A stretch of 64,000 bases of DNA from Stenopsyche tienmushanensis. Lineage: Eukaryota; Arthropoda; Insecta; Trichoptera; Stenopsychidae. A program made the translations under genes and the position numbers. How positions within the stretch are numbered: position 1 is the first letter of the stretch; every line of letters begins with the position of its first letter. Shown here one piece after another: positions 30,201 to 36,194 of the stretch. The DNA lies in the NCBI GenBank assembly GCA_008973525.1, contig WACJ01000525.1:1907066-1971065 (forward strand), written 5' to 3'. Under the pieces are notes generated by a model, which searched no databases, was not told the DNA's origin, and saw nothing but the letters and a program-made list of their open reading frames with translations.

Positions 30201-33200
30201 TACATGATGTAAAATGCATCTTAGATTCGCTCCTATACCAACTGAGGGTGTGTCCCCATTCACGCGCAACTTACTCCTACGAATTTGAGACTGGGTAGTT
30301 TTCTATTTCAGGTTGACCCTCTCAGTTCGGCGAATACAAATTTATATAGAAGGCAACGGAATATATATTATCGTTGTCAAGCGGAATTTTTCCTTTGTCG
30401 CTTTTCCAGGGCGTCTGCTGGTTGTTCCTCTCGTGTTTGTTCTGTTCCTTTAGTTTTCCAGCTGCTGGGCCAGTAGCCAAATGCCCAGAACGGGTGGGAA
30501 CCTTCAAAAACTATTTAGTCTTTCGTGAATGGCTATGAATATTAAGTAGTGTTTCGTGGATATATTTTTTATAAATTGGTATAAGTTTTTTTGTAGTTGT
30601 AATAGTCAGAATTGTGAAAGCTAAACGATGTTACTTTTGGACATCCTATTATTATTTCATTACTCATCTATGGTTTTATGGGATTTTATTTATTTCAGCC
30701 AAGGTGTCAAACATAAATCAAGTCATAATTGAGGGATTGCCGCATATAAAAATGTCATTAGCTAAAACCACCGGATGACCTTTGAAGCATCCCGCTCCAG
30801 CACGCATGGCTTCTGGAATAATTTTTATTGATCAAAATGGGCTTAAATTCTTTTCAGAAAAAAATCAAAGCGCTATTTGGCAGCATCTCGAAAGCCTCCG
30901 CTTCATTCAAAATAATTTATCTCATCAACGTCTGTTGCCGGTTATATCACGGCTAATTAAGTGTTATATCGATATTCTCGCTTACTTCTCGCAATAAATT
31001 ATATGGAGCAATCTGGCACGAGTGGGTCCTCCAGTCCCTGCAGTCGGTTCTAAAGCTTCGCAAACGAAGAGCTTGGTTTATTAGTTCTGATTAATATAGG
31101 TAATCATTTTACGGGCCACTCGACCGGATAAATGCAAACGTATAGCGAATATAAGCGGATGCTGGATCTGGTCGAAATTTCCAGCACGCTGTACCAATTT
31201 GTCCCGGAATTATTCAACGTGCAGGTTGCAGCTTCTGAATGATTTATTGCTTTAGAGGCATCCTGAAAATGGTATGTCGCGATGGAAACGCAGAAGGACA
31301 CGGAAAAAACATCGCAAAAATTTTCATTCGGGGTAATTTCGAAAATGGACGAATGACATCCCCCCCGGCGTCGGACGGGATATTCTTACAATTCAGCGAC
31401 AAAAGAGTGTGTTTAGTCGCGATGATGAAGGAGTGTGTGTAGAAGATAGCAATAATTGAGGCAGGCGAGACTTCTAGAAACGTAAACTACCCACTTCACT
31501 AGGCCGTGTTCTGGTCGGGTAATCTAGAGGTTTTCACGGAATGAAGAGCAATCCAAAGCACAAAGGGAACAAACCAGACGCGAAAAAACGGTCACAAAAG
31601 ACGGAGTAAATTTCCGTTGCCGAAGGGAATAAAAGGCTGAATAGTTTTCAGACGTAAAGATTTTAACAGCACATCAAAGGGCGTATACATTTCTGGTACA
31701 TTGCCTTCGAATGCGGCTCGTCGTAAAATAGCAGAGAGGCGAACATCACGACGATTACATCATCTGGACAATGAATCCAGACGTCAATCATCGAGATGAA
31801 ATCATTTATGTGAGAAAAGGAAGAGAAATATCCACGAAAATGTCATCAACTAATTGACACACTTTAAACGGGTGCCGACGCGTGCAGACGATTTTGCACA
31901 CCGCGCACAACTAAATAATTTCATGTAAAAATCGCTATAACCTCAAAAAAATCAAATATTTTTAACCGGAATTTTATACTTTTTATAGCAACTAACCCTG
32001 TGAATTCTCGCATTACAGTACTAATTTCGAAGAAGCCTAGTATTAGTCTTCCCGGCTACAATGTGTTGATCTCCTTCTTATAGTGCCGTATCCGTTGTCG
32101 AATATAAGGGATTTCCTCTATTTCTCTCTCTCTCTCTCTCTATTTATACATATATATCATTTATATGTCAAACTTTTTCTTTGTTAAGAAAGAAAACTTG
32201 ACATTCTATCATTATGGATGATTCTATTTAAACTTAAAGGTCCGAATATGATCCGAAGCAAGATCTCATGTTTTTATTTTGTATCAGATCGTCGCTGATC
32301 ATTTAAACTGTAAATGAAAATATAATAAATATATTTTGCAAACATCTAAACGTTAAAGTCAGTTTTTGACACATCAATGCATTGGCTTGATTATTTTTGA
32401 TTTTATTGACTTTTGTCAGTCTATATGACATAATTAAAGAAAAATATTACAAAATTATATGACATAATGATATCTTTCCCGGTGATAACCATCACTCGGC
32501 AAAAAGCGTATTAATACCTTCCCGCACATAACGTGTTAAGTGAATTTATCATTATTTTTTTAAAGTTACATTATAATTATTTTTGTTCAATCAATCATTC
32601 ATATGCGACTAAACAAGCAAATCAGATTAAACTTGGATCAATACGATAGATACACTACACCAACAGTTGGTTGATAAATTAAAGTATATTAAGAAACTTC
32701 CATAAGTCACATTCTAAGAAATGTCACATCCTTAAATAATAAAAAGTACTCACCCAATAATGCTTCTTTGGCGACTGGAGTCGGACATTCAACGTAATAG
32801 TGCTTCAACCACGCAATGCTTAGGGAAAGCCATAGAATATCCAACACTAAGATAGCTGAAATCAGATCAATTGAATAAGGAATTGTGATTCAAAATTATT
32901 AAGATAAATGCATAATCTACCGTATTTCTTTTGCGAAAACGCAAAAAAAAACTATTTTTTTAAATTATCAAAGCTACCTTAATAACTGGATCATTACAGG
33001 TATTAAAAACAGTCCAGATTAATACGGTATCTAGTCAAGGATAGGACCATTCCAGAATTTACAATAAATATTGGTATTAAATCGCCAATTAGTTAACAAG
33101 TTCTGAATACAGTGAAACTTTGATGTTATGCAATCTAAAACTTTTGATGCATGTATATCTAATTACTGATTACGTCCCAAGACGCCAACAAAAACAGACA

Positions 33201-35359
33201 GATACGACGCAAACGAGATTCAGCAAAGCGCTTTTCCATTCAATACCTGCTTTGTAACATGTTTTTCAACTTATTGCTTAAAACATCGCTATATCATGGG
33301 AGTTGCTTAATTGGATGAATCCGATTAGTCCTGGCATGTCCCAATTAACCGAATTTCGCTGCACTATGTAAATAAAACGGTATACACTGGCAGACGTGTA
33401 AATACTACGGAAACAGTACCAAAAAAATATATTGGGAACTATTAAAGACACGGTATTTGAAGACAATGTAAAAAGGCTTTATCGAAATATTTTTTAGTAT
33501 TAAAAGCAAAATTATGTTAAACAAGATAATCTAAAATTATTTAAATTCGTTATATCCCGAAAGTAAGTGTACTGTGACAATACGGGCTGTGGTTTTTTTT
33601 TGTTTTTTAATGATTGGCCATACTGAGCGGTAAAGAGGGATCTCATAACTAAGCGAGCATAACAAGAACATGGTAGTACGTAAATTCAGGTTGAAGTGTC
33701 CAGTTGCGTGAAAGATGTCAATAAGAAAACTTGCCAAATGCGAGCAGGTCAATAGCGCCCGAGTGAATCGAATTGGAAGGTGAGGATTTTCTGAGCTCTA
33801 TGTTCATTATACGTCTGAGTTAAAAAGACAGTCGTCACAGTGGTGTCACACCAATTCCTCATCTACCAAAAAATTCAAAACCATAATTTTGGTAAAAAAA
33901 AATCATGGCCTCAGTGTTTTGCGCTCTTGGACTTATTTGTTTGGGATGTTTTGAACCCCCCCCCCCATATACCCCTAACTTAATACCTTCTGATTATCAT
34001 CTTTTCCTCTTTCTGAAAGAACACATGGATGGAATTAAAATTACAACCGACGAACAGATGCAGAAAGAGGTTCTGAAGTGGCGGAAGAAGCTGGCGGGAG
34101 AGTTTTTCGAGGAGGGCATAAAAAATCTTGTGCCACGGCTCACCAGATCCATTGAACGGGATGGTTATTATGTTGAAAAATAATTAACAAGTGTATCAAC
34201 AATATCCTGTATTTATTTTTCAAAAACACTTTTTCTAAAAAAATATAAAAAAATAGTACACTTACTTTCGGGATACGTCTCTCAAATGAATTGTAGCTAT
34301 TTCGTCATAGATCATCTTTTATTTATTCATTCATATTCATAAATGGAAGGCAATGGAAAACCACCACATTGATTGTTTTTAAGACATTTTGATCGAAAAT
34401 TTTGTAAAATTGGACTTTCTGGATTACATAGAGTCTAGTATGTACATATTTTCTTTGCAAGGACGATGTCTAGCCAAGGGCGAATACCTATGTGATGAAT
34501 TGCTTTGATCTTGATTTGAATTATAATGAATGATAAGATTATGAAAAATAGATAGAATGATTTTTTTTATGTAAATGATGATTTTTATTGATGATTCATG
34601 CCTTTAATGGCTTTTGTATTCACATAATCATTTGATTTTCTTCGATCGACAGACCATACTTCCCTAAAATCTAATCTCGTAATACAATCCAATATTTAAA
34701 CCAGCTTTGAAATGTTGTTAATTAGATCATTATGTATTCATGCCGTATGCCTTATATATTATGGAAGCAAATTCAAATTACTTTACCTATTCGCGCATAT
34801 ATAAGTTTCTGTATTGAAGCTCGTGGTGCTGCATCTAAAATGCTGCCACGCATCGATATTGCACACATAACCAACTCGTTGATGGCTGAAGCTGAAAATA
34901 AAATCAGAACAAATCTATAAAACCGTACGTTGCTGATGGACTAGAACTCAAATGCTTAGTGTTATTCGTACAAAAAATGCTAATGTAAATTTACGGAAAA
35001 AAATGTTTATAACCAATGAAGATTTTACAACTTCGTTCTGCTTTATACGCTGCGAAGACATCTGATCTGAAGAGCATAATTCCACTAATTGAAGACACGC
35101 TCGCAAGATAAAATTTTAAAGTCTACTTTAACGGGTCCAACGTTAATGTGATGTCGTTATCTCGACTGTAGCAAAAAAGCATTAGGCGAGTGCTTCATCC
35201 ATTTAAATATATTCGTCTAACATTAAGCCAACATGAAGAGGTGTATACTCACCAACGATAATAGCCATATGGCCGCATAGAAGCTTCAGTAGTAGTGGAG
35301 CACAGGCAGGCGTATCTTTTGGGGTGTATAAGCCCAAAATTACTCCAAGAGCAATACAC
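3097..35359 (-). CDS. inaE: sn-1-specific diacylglycerol lipase (DAGL/inaE family), spliced gene, 5' end missing
   Basis: Sixteen exons join in phase into 632 visible residues, starting inside a split codon, so the N-terminus is absent. Seen: hydrophobic membrane segments in the first two exons and the start of the third; the lipase fold core with GHSLGAG (Ser near visible residue 406), SYSPPGGL, GKDVVPR (Asp near 458) and PPGRILH (His near 553); a DHMPDKVLEAL tail; then a stop. Known of the family: a multipass membrane serine hydrolase that cleaves the sn-1 acyl chain of diacylglycerol to give 2-arachidonoylglycerol or other monoacylglycerols; in Drosophila inaE acts in phototransduction. 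The short C-terminus resembles DAGL-beta and short inaE forms rather than long DAGL-alpha. Joined exons in transcript order: 35253-35359, 32754-32855, 5875-6040, 5717-5800, 5498-5633, 5325-5423, 5137-5240, 4962-5061, 4771-4887, 4618-4696, 4305-4527, 4092-4233, 3904-4008, 3697-3821, 3446-3469, 3097-3283. No frameshift or internal stop is seen, so the gene is probably functional. Confidence 0.95.
3446..3469 (-). CDS. inaE: DAGL 24-nt micro-exon
   Basis: Only 24 nt, flanked by a strong acceptor (CGCTTTCAG) and donor (GTTAGTC). Joined in phase it adds RQYESHW between HHPGHSQ and SKMVKKREPVYQAVWA, restoring the Y-S-W spacing seen in fly inaE before the REPVYQA motif. Skipping it keeps frame (24 is a multiple of 3), so an isoform without these eight residues is possible. 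Confidence 0.85.
3697..3821 (-). CDS. inaE: DAGL catalytic exon with PPGRILH (catalytic His)
   Basis: 125 nt, acceptor CTCACAG, donor GTTAGT. It encodes AKDVARSGVVHPESGGTLTL then HRPLLPPGRILHLVRHHPGH and S plus two bases. The His after PPGR-I-x is the expected third member of the catalytic triad. The two-base overhang requires the 24-nt micro-exon to keep frame. Confidence 0.92.
3904..4008 (-). CDS. inaE: DAGL exon in the regulatory-loop region, GC donor
   Basis: 105 nt, 35 codons, acceptor TTTTTAG. It encodes WKTIVCSAVCCCNRQPRSAV then ALSASGATGLAKYQQ, corresponding to the WKTI-C segment and the start of the variable loop between the catalytic Asp and His. The 3' boundary has no in-phase GT; reading on gives a stop two codons later. 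CAG followed by GCATGA is the only donor that keeps phase 0 with the next exon, so a GC-AG intron is inferred. Confidence 0.85.
4092..4233 (-). CDS. inaE: DAGL catalytic exon with GKDVVPR (catalytic Asp)
   Basis: 142 nt, acceptor TTTATAG, donor GTATTT. It encodes SMPAVQYSKEFTTSVVLGKD then VVPRIGLHQLEALRADLINA and IQRSVDPK. The Asp of GKDVVPR corresponds to the catalytic acid of the family. It ends in phase 0. Confidence 0.96.
4305..4527 (-). CDS. inaE: DAGL catalytic exon with GHSLGAG nucleophile elbow
   Basis: 223 nt, acceptor TTTTAG, donor GTACTT. It encodes GMVHAAEYIYNKLQREQLLE, then EYRLVLVGHSLGAGTAAILA, ILLRPRYPDLLCYSYSPPGG and L. GHSLGAG is the G-x-S-x-G lipase nucleophile motif; the Ser is the expected acyl-enzyme residue. 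Nothing in the active-site sequence looks degraded. Confidence 0.97.
4618..4696 (-). CDS. inaE: DAGL exon (DVMTDLNAEGEPLPL)
   Basis: 79 nt, acceptor TTTTAG, donor GTAGTA. It encodes DVMTDLNAEGEPLPLTPPIE then DWFGHK, with the GHKGM motif split across the following intron. D-LTDL-AE-E is a family signature. Confidence 0.95.
4771..4887 (-). CDS. inaE: DAGL exon (lipase beta-sheet, AVDH, SIRGTLS)
   Basis: 117 nt, 39 codons, acceptor TTATCAG, donor GTAAAC. It encodes VDITYATYHVDVAETPFFIA, then VDHEKRTVVLSIRGTLSMK. The family motifs PFF-AVDH and V-SIRGT-S are intact. The latter forms the strand and oxyanion-side region of class 3 lipases. Confidence 0.95.
4962..5061 (-). CDS. inaE: DAGL exon, Cys-rich segment
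   Basis: 100 nt, acceptor TTTATAG, donor GTAAGT. It encodes CCCGGTVGGATVVHDNCCQC then NYTALRHLLKVGD. The CCC and CCQC clusters match the Cys-rich loop in insect DAGLs, a candidate region for lipidation, though that role is an inference. It ends in phase 0. Confidence 0.93.
5137..5240 (-). CDS. inaE: DAGL exon (HYMHYALGAYGWPM)
   Basis: 104 nt, acceptor TTTACAG, donor GTAAAA. It encodes TVVHYMHYALGAYGWPMFLM, the highly conserved start of the DAGL lipase domain, then STASSACGFCASL, the beginning of a Cys-rich segment. The final two bases complete an Arg codon with the next exon. Confidence 0.94.
5325..5423 (-). CDS. inaE: DAGL exon (NDVYEFLSGVPVTSKTQFL)
   Basis: 99 nt, 33 whole codons, acceptor TTTACAG, donor GTTGAT. 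It encodes RKNDVYEFLSGVPVTSKTQF then LALNDPAELEMFQ, the variable linker preceding the HYM-A-GAYGWP motif. Both boundaries are phase 0. Confidence 0.92.
5498..5633 (-). CDS. inaE: DAGL exon (FTDIARLLSDFFRELDVVPS)
   Basis: 136 nt, acceptor TTTATAG, donor GTCAGT. It encodes SSFTDIARLLSDFFRELDVV, then PSDVVAGLVLLRQFQKIEQQ. This is the conserved FTDIA-LLS-FF-DLD-VPSD-AAGL block just before the lipase domain in DAGL-alpha and -beta proteins. Confidence 0.94.
5717..5800 (-). CDS. inaE: DAGL exon (VLRAYQDSWDHRCR)
   Basis: 84 nt, acceptor TTTGCAG, donor GTAAAA. It encodes KVLRAYQDSWDHRCRILFCC then MRPSDRNR, a conserved cytosolic segment between the membrane domain and the lipase domain, with a Cys pair. 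It starts with one base and ends with two bases of split codons, in phase with both flanking exons. Confidence 0.92.
5875..6040 (-). CDS. inaE: DAGL exon, last membrane helix and basic cytosolic stretch
   Basis: 166 nt. It encodes LVVSGFCVVGSVVGTCWCTW (membrane helix), then DAAGRSWVKLKRYQ, then a strongly basic stretch rich in Arg (NQRRSGSRNRNWRQR). The DAAGRSW and RNWRQ motifs match the region following the fourth helix in insect DAGLs. Acceptor is TTTTCAG, donor GTATAA. The split Gly codon at its start and split Arg codon at its end both fit their neighbours. Confidence 0.93.
7872..7928 (+). repeat. Hairpin-bearing dispersed repeat, copy 1
   Basis: This 57-bp stretch has a clear inverted-orientation relative at 49839-49893. 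Both share a GCGAGGCGCTCATT core next to a small perfect hairpin (GGTCCG, 5-base loop, CGGACC here). Family unknown. Confidence 0.55.
9556..10128 (+). mobile_element. pogo/Tigger-like remnant, copy 1
   Basis: Begins with TTTGGGTCTGTTTTTATGCG and ends with repeated TTATGCGG / ATATGCGA words. Inside, 9797-9910 reads EIITLANQLGGEGFD and, after a frame change, DVDEFLEDTPLNDIIGL, which resembles the acidic C-terminal part of Tigger/jerky transposases. The whole unit aligns by eye at both ends with 21947-22340. It is strongly decayed, with most of the transposase missing. Confidence 0.5.
12985..13360 (+). mobile_element. hAT (Charlie/ZBED-like) 3' end with terminal repeat
   Basis: 13038-13160 encodes KTKKQERLTNLDEELRVAIS then NIRPNISDICKSQQAQISH and a stop, the typical C-terminal end of ZBED/SCAND3-like hAT transposases. 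Upstream bases read TSYLC then, after a stop and frame noise, toward it. The element ends with the reverse complement of CAGTGGCTCTCAACCTTTTT, a classic hAT terminal repeat. The 5' part is missing. Confidence 0.7.
13668..13700 (+). mobile_element. Candidate hAT 5' terminus
   Basis: CAGTGTTACTCAAACTACGA resembles the CAGTGGTTCTCAAACTGCGG start of Charlie-type hAT elements. No matching 3' end or transposase was found after it, so only the terminus is called. Confidence 0.4.
14639..14827 (+). pseudogene. Mariner transposase C-terminal remnant
   Basis: It encodes MLPSDYHLFSPLDSSIQDER, then YFDSNASLFHNEGVENLDQK. LPSDYHLF contains the third catalytic Asp motif of mariner DD34D transposases, and the F-x-x-G-(I/V)-x-x-L pattern follows as in intact elements. 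No terminal repeats or N-terminal part are visible. A fossil fragment. Confidence 0.6.
17006..17542 (+). mobile_element. 537-bp hAT-type MITE with exact 8-bp target duplication
   Basis: Ends are TAGGGAATCC and GGATTCCCTA, with CCCGGG-containing subterminal repeats. GTCTCAGT is duplicated exactly at 16998-17005 and 17543-17550, diagnostic of hAT insertion, and the undisturbed sequence CCTCAGT is seen once in the related mariner copy at 33905. No transposase frame remains. Longer relatives at 28.0 and 39.6 kb keep a hAT dimerisation-domain frame, identifying the parent family. Confidence 0.92.
17570..17862 (+). pseudogene. Mariner transposase 3' fragment in the 16.6-kb element
   Basis: It reads GWDILNHPPYSPDLMPSDYN then IFPSLKEHIVGIKF, a stop, and after this KMQKEVLKWAKELAEEFCEE. 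YSPDL-PSDY is the mariner motif around the third catalytic Asp. In the homologous copy at 33.9 kb the same region runs on to the IERDGYYVEK end. An in-frame stop and a frameshift inactivate it here. Confidence 0.8.
19070..19320 (-). mobile_element. hAT MITE remnant, same family
   Basis: Inverted relative of 17006-17542: it shares the CTGCAGATGAATACTTATAT block, the CATCACCGGTAG block and the terminal TTCCCTA. The other end is not recognisable, so it is truncated or the boundary has decayed. Confidence 0.75.
20568..20631 (+). repeat. Two adjacent piggyBac-like termini
   Basis: TTAACACTTTCGGAACCGAG at 20568 and TTAACTCTTTAAATGTTAGT at 20628 both begin with TTAA followed by CNCTTT. They point the same way, so they are not the two ends of one element. 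Probable fragments. Confidence 0.3.
20931..21145 (+). mobile_element. 207-bp piggyBac-like MITE flanked by TTAA
   Basis: TTAA occurs at both ends. The left terminus CCCTCACAGGC matches the reverse complement of the right terminus TCCTTACAAGC at 8 of 11 positions. Inside are palindromic words (GGTACATGTTATGTACC). TTAA target duplication with CCY-type ends is the piggyBac hallmark. No transposase is encoded. Confidence 0.55.
21351..21390 (-). repeat. Hammerhead-like repeat motif, copy 1
   Basis: On the minus strand a CCTTGATAAT segment is followed by GAACC, an 8-base loop, GGTTC, then GAAATATCGGA. The same arrangement occurs at 52002-52046. It resembles the core of small hammerhead ribozymes carried by Penelope-like retroelements (CUGAUGA, stem II, GAAA), but the CUGAUGA box is imperfect. 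Confidence 0.4.
21593..21940 (-). repeat. Unclassified dispersed family, copy A
   Basis: Reverse orientation relative to copies at 29.95 and 36.2 kb. Shared blocks include the ACCCTCAGTTG region and the GGAAAG(C/G)(C/G)CTTTC region. Both strands have short open stretches but no recognised protein motif. Could be a non-autonomous element or the body of a decayed retroelement. Confidence 0.7.
21947..22340 (+). mobile_element. pogo/Tigger-like remnant, copy 2
   Basis: Starts CTTGGGTCTGTTTTTATGCG and carries TTATGCGATTTTAAAGTTAT. Its right part (GCATGTCTCGATATCACGAA, then AATGCGATTTTTGGT) aligns with 9940-10060. The middle differs, so the two are different deletion derivatives of one family. Confidence 0.5.
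22416..22717 (-). repeat. Candidate solo LTR, GC-richer island
   Basis: On the minus strand it begins TGTTACGTAGGAGC and ends CCCTACAACGCCACA, so TG...CA with imperfect inverted ends, and its start resembles the LTR at 23667 (TGTAACGTAGGGGG). No target duplication is evident, so this may be only part of an LTR or another GC-rich segment. Confidence 0.35.
22960..22997 (-). repeat. piggyBac-like terminus
   Basis: The minus strand reads TTAACCCTTTTCGGCTCATA, fitting the TTAACNCTTT start seen at several sites here. The partner end was not found. Confidence 0.35.
23375..23445 (+). pseudogene. Mariner/Tc1 transposase fossil
   Basis: Reads FNWMVLPQPLYSPYLDSPWE, a degraded version of the W-V--HPPYSPDLAPSDY block around the last catalytic Asp. 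Very short, with no ends visible. Confidence 0.45.
23667..24331 (+). mobile_element. Solo LTR, 665 bp, Ty3/gypsy-like
   Basis: Starts TGTAACGTAGGGGG, ends CCTCCACGCTACA, and is flanked by an exact 4-bp duplication ATAC (23663-23666 and 24332-24335). A TATATAAA box near 23932 is followed by an initiator-like CAGT about 25 bp on, as expected for the U3/R boundary. It is clearly GC-richer than the flanks. No internal region or second LTR is present, implying LTR-LTR recombination. Superfamily is inferred from the 4-bp duplication and terminal bases only. Confidence 0.75.
23929..23960 (+). promoter_or_regulatory. TATA box and initiator within the solo LTR
   Basis: TTTATATAAAATGCGGAG followed by CGCACAGTCG. 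Spacing fits an RNA polymerase II core promoter of the LTR. Activity unknown. Confidence 0.4.
25035..25076 (-). repeat. piggyBac-like terminus with 8-bp hairpin
   Basis: The minus strand reads TTAACTCTTTGCGGTCCTAT, followed by a perfect hairpin ATGTCGAG-5-base loop-CTCGACAT (25039-25059). TTAACYCTTTGCGGTC is a common insect piggyBac MITE start. The partner end was not recognised. Confidence 0.5.
26430..26700 (+). repeat. Unclassified dispersed family, copy D (internally deleted)
   Basis: Keeps the 5' CGCTCATCCAG block and the 3' TTGTTCTGTTCCTGGAGCTT block but lacks about 400 bp between them compared with the copy at 36.2 kb. The last 150 bp match that copy closely over TAAGGTTCATC and AAGTCATGATTTGTAAAAGT. 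Confidence 0.75.
26838..26870 (+). repeat. piggyBac-like terminus
   Basis: TTAACACTTTACTGACCGCT matches the TTAACNCTTT pattern. No opposite end found. Confidence 0.3.
27969..28694 (-). mobile_element. hAT element, non-autonomous, same family as 17006-17542
   Basis: Both ends carry CGGGATT...CCCGGGA subterminal repeats, and the right end is GGGATTGGATGCCCTA. It is about 726 bp and retains a C-terminal transposase frame. Body sequence shared with 17.0, 19.1 and 39.6 kb includes the CTGCAGATGAAT and CATCACCGGTAG blocks. No clear 8-bp duplication survives. Confidence 0.8.
28075..28302 (-). pseudogene. hAT transposase C-terminal dimerisation fragment
   Basis: Encodes MMIPSTSVEAERAFSAASCP then AFKIRSRLNDETLDALMLLY. 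(P)-x-S-x-(E)RAFSAA--, then RSRLND-TLDALMLL is the diagnostic hAT C-terminal domain. Everything upstream of this domain is missing, so it cannot be an active transposase. Confidence 0.85.
29950..30475 (+). repeat. Unclassified dispersed family, copy B
   Basis: Aligns with the 36.2-kb copy from CTTCAATATC to GTTCTGTTCCT, including GGGCTTTCTGGAGTACAAAG and CCAACTGAGGGTGT. Ends are not defined by obvious terminal repeats. Confidence 0.75.
32123..32141 (+). repeat. (TC)n microsatellite
   Basis: About nine uninterrupted TC dinucleotides in the giant DAGL intron, about 600 bp from the next upstream exon. Confidence 0.85.
32754..32855 (-). CDS. inaE: DAGL exon, membrane segment and luminal/extracellular loop
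   Basis: 102 nt with a TTTCAG acceptor and GTGAGT donor. It encodes ILVLDILWLSLSIAWLKHYY followed by VECPTPVAKEALLG. A hydrophobic helix followed by a short Cys-containing loop and an AKE-LLG segment is a recognisable DAGL feature. The last base pairs in phase with the exon at 6040, 26.7 kb away, which continues LVVSGFCVV, so the join across the giant intron is supported by both phase and family alignment. Confidence 0.9.
33202..33239 (+). repeat. Short dispersed repeat, copy 1
   Basis: ATACGACGCAAAC, ATTCAGCAAAG and GCTTTTCCA words recur in order at 62350-62387. Family unknown. Confidence 0.4.
33555..34273 (+). mobile_element. Mariner-derived element, 719 bp
   Basis: Ends TCCCGAAAGTAAGTGTACT are in inverted orientation, with TA on both sides (33553-33554, 34274-34275). 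Same family as 16621-17939 but without the hAT insertion. The 3' half encodes a transposase fragment; the first 350 bp have no open frame. Confidence 0.88.
33905..34183 (+). pseudogene. Mariner transposase C-terminal fragment
   Basis: Encodes PPPYTPNLIPSDYHLFLFLK, then EHMDGIKITTDEQMQKEVLK and FFEEGIKNLVPRLTRSIERD plus GYYVEK. The PSDYHLF motif (third catalytic Asp) and the EEGI--LV-R----I--DG-YVEK ending are typical mariner. A run of C bases sits where the frame begins. The first two catalytic Asp regions are absent. Confidence 0.85.
34395..34500 (+). repeat. Unclassified dispersed family, faint copy E
   Basis: A short degraded stretch resembling the GACTTTCTGGA-TACA-AGAGTC to CTATGTGATGAATTGC part of copies B and C. 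Similarity is low, so the call is tentative. Confidence 0.35.
35253..35359 (-). CDS. inaE: DAGL exon (first one visible), membrane segment
   Basis: 107 nt, bounded by a TTTTCAG acceptor and a GTGAGT donor. It reads CIALGVILGLYTPKDT, then LLLKLLCGHMAIIV, i.e. two hydrophobic stretches joined by a polar loop, as in the DAGL N-terminal four-helix region. It begins with the last base of a split codon and ends with one base that completes an Ala codon with the next exon. At least one upstream exon, holding the initiator Met and the conserved start of the family, must exist but was not found up to 64000. Confidence 0.85.
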
Positions 35360-36194
35360 CTGAAAACAAACCAAAAGATGAGTGAATAATGCTAACAAAG
35401 AAACAGATAATTCTTAATGAGTTAACATATCACGACAGTTTAACACTTCGGTCAATAAGATGATCAGTTGCTAATTTGTTGGCAAACGTTTTGCTCTACT
35501 TGCTTGAAAATTGTTATTTTGTGCATCGGGCATAAAAGATGGCAGCCTTTTTCAACAATATGCTGGTTACTGCAGAATTACCATAATTCATAGTTTATAT
35601 TATAAGAATTTGAACCAATTTACCAATCATTCATTTACCAATCTCCAGTCAGACCAGTTTCATTGACGGGAGTTAATAGAAACTTTAATTGACAAAAGGG
35701 TTAATCTTGCATTTACATATCACACACTCAGCCGAAAATGGCTGTTAAATGACAACATATATCTGTGAATTCATGACTATCCTTAATGAGTTTGCTGCAC
35801 TTATGCAACTGGCATCCTGTACTTGTTTCCATGCAATTAGGCAGTGGATTGCATTCATGAAATGTTTGAATGGCTCATGAATGAAATTACACTTATTCCC
35901 CTTTTAATTCCATTCACACTAACTTTGTCGTGACTAACAGGTTAAAAACGAGCGAATTTCTTTAAAGACTATTAGATACTGTAATAAAATGCTTGTGGCA
36001 GTATGTACATTAAATAAACCGGGCGAATGCATAGCTACATCAACAAAAAATAATTTTGAAAACTTGCATATACAATAATGGTTGACGAAAACTTTGTATT
36101 TGACTGATAAAGATCGGCAAGGCTGTTGAATCATCAATTGGATAGAAAAAAAATGTTAAACAGATAATCATCATATTGCAGCCACAAACTATGG

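Larger units (their letters stand above)
6041..32753 (-). other. Giant 26.7-kb DAGL intron packed with transposon remnants
   Basis: The exon ending at 32754 and the exon starting at 6040 join in phase, so all DNA between them is intronic. The other downstream introns are below about 120 bp. No conserved coding exon is visible inside. Stretches where I see no recognisable element: 6041-7860, 7935-9555, 10130-12980, 13700-14635, 14830-16620, 17940-19070, 19321-20567, 21146-21345, 25080-26425, 26845-27965, 28695-29945 and 30480-32753, apart from simple repeats. Confidence 0.9.
32856..35252 (-). other. 2.4-kb DAGL intron
   Basis: Lies between two in-phase membrane-segment exons. It holds a mariner-derived element at 33555-34273 and a faint copy of an unclassified dispersed repeat near 34395-34500. 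The rest is unremarkable AT-rich DNA. Confidence 0.85.
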
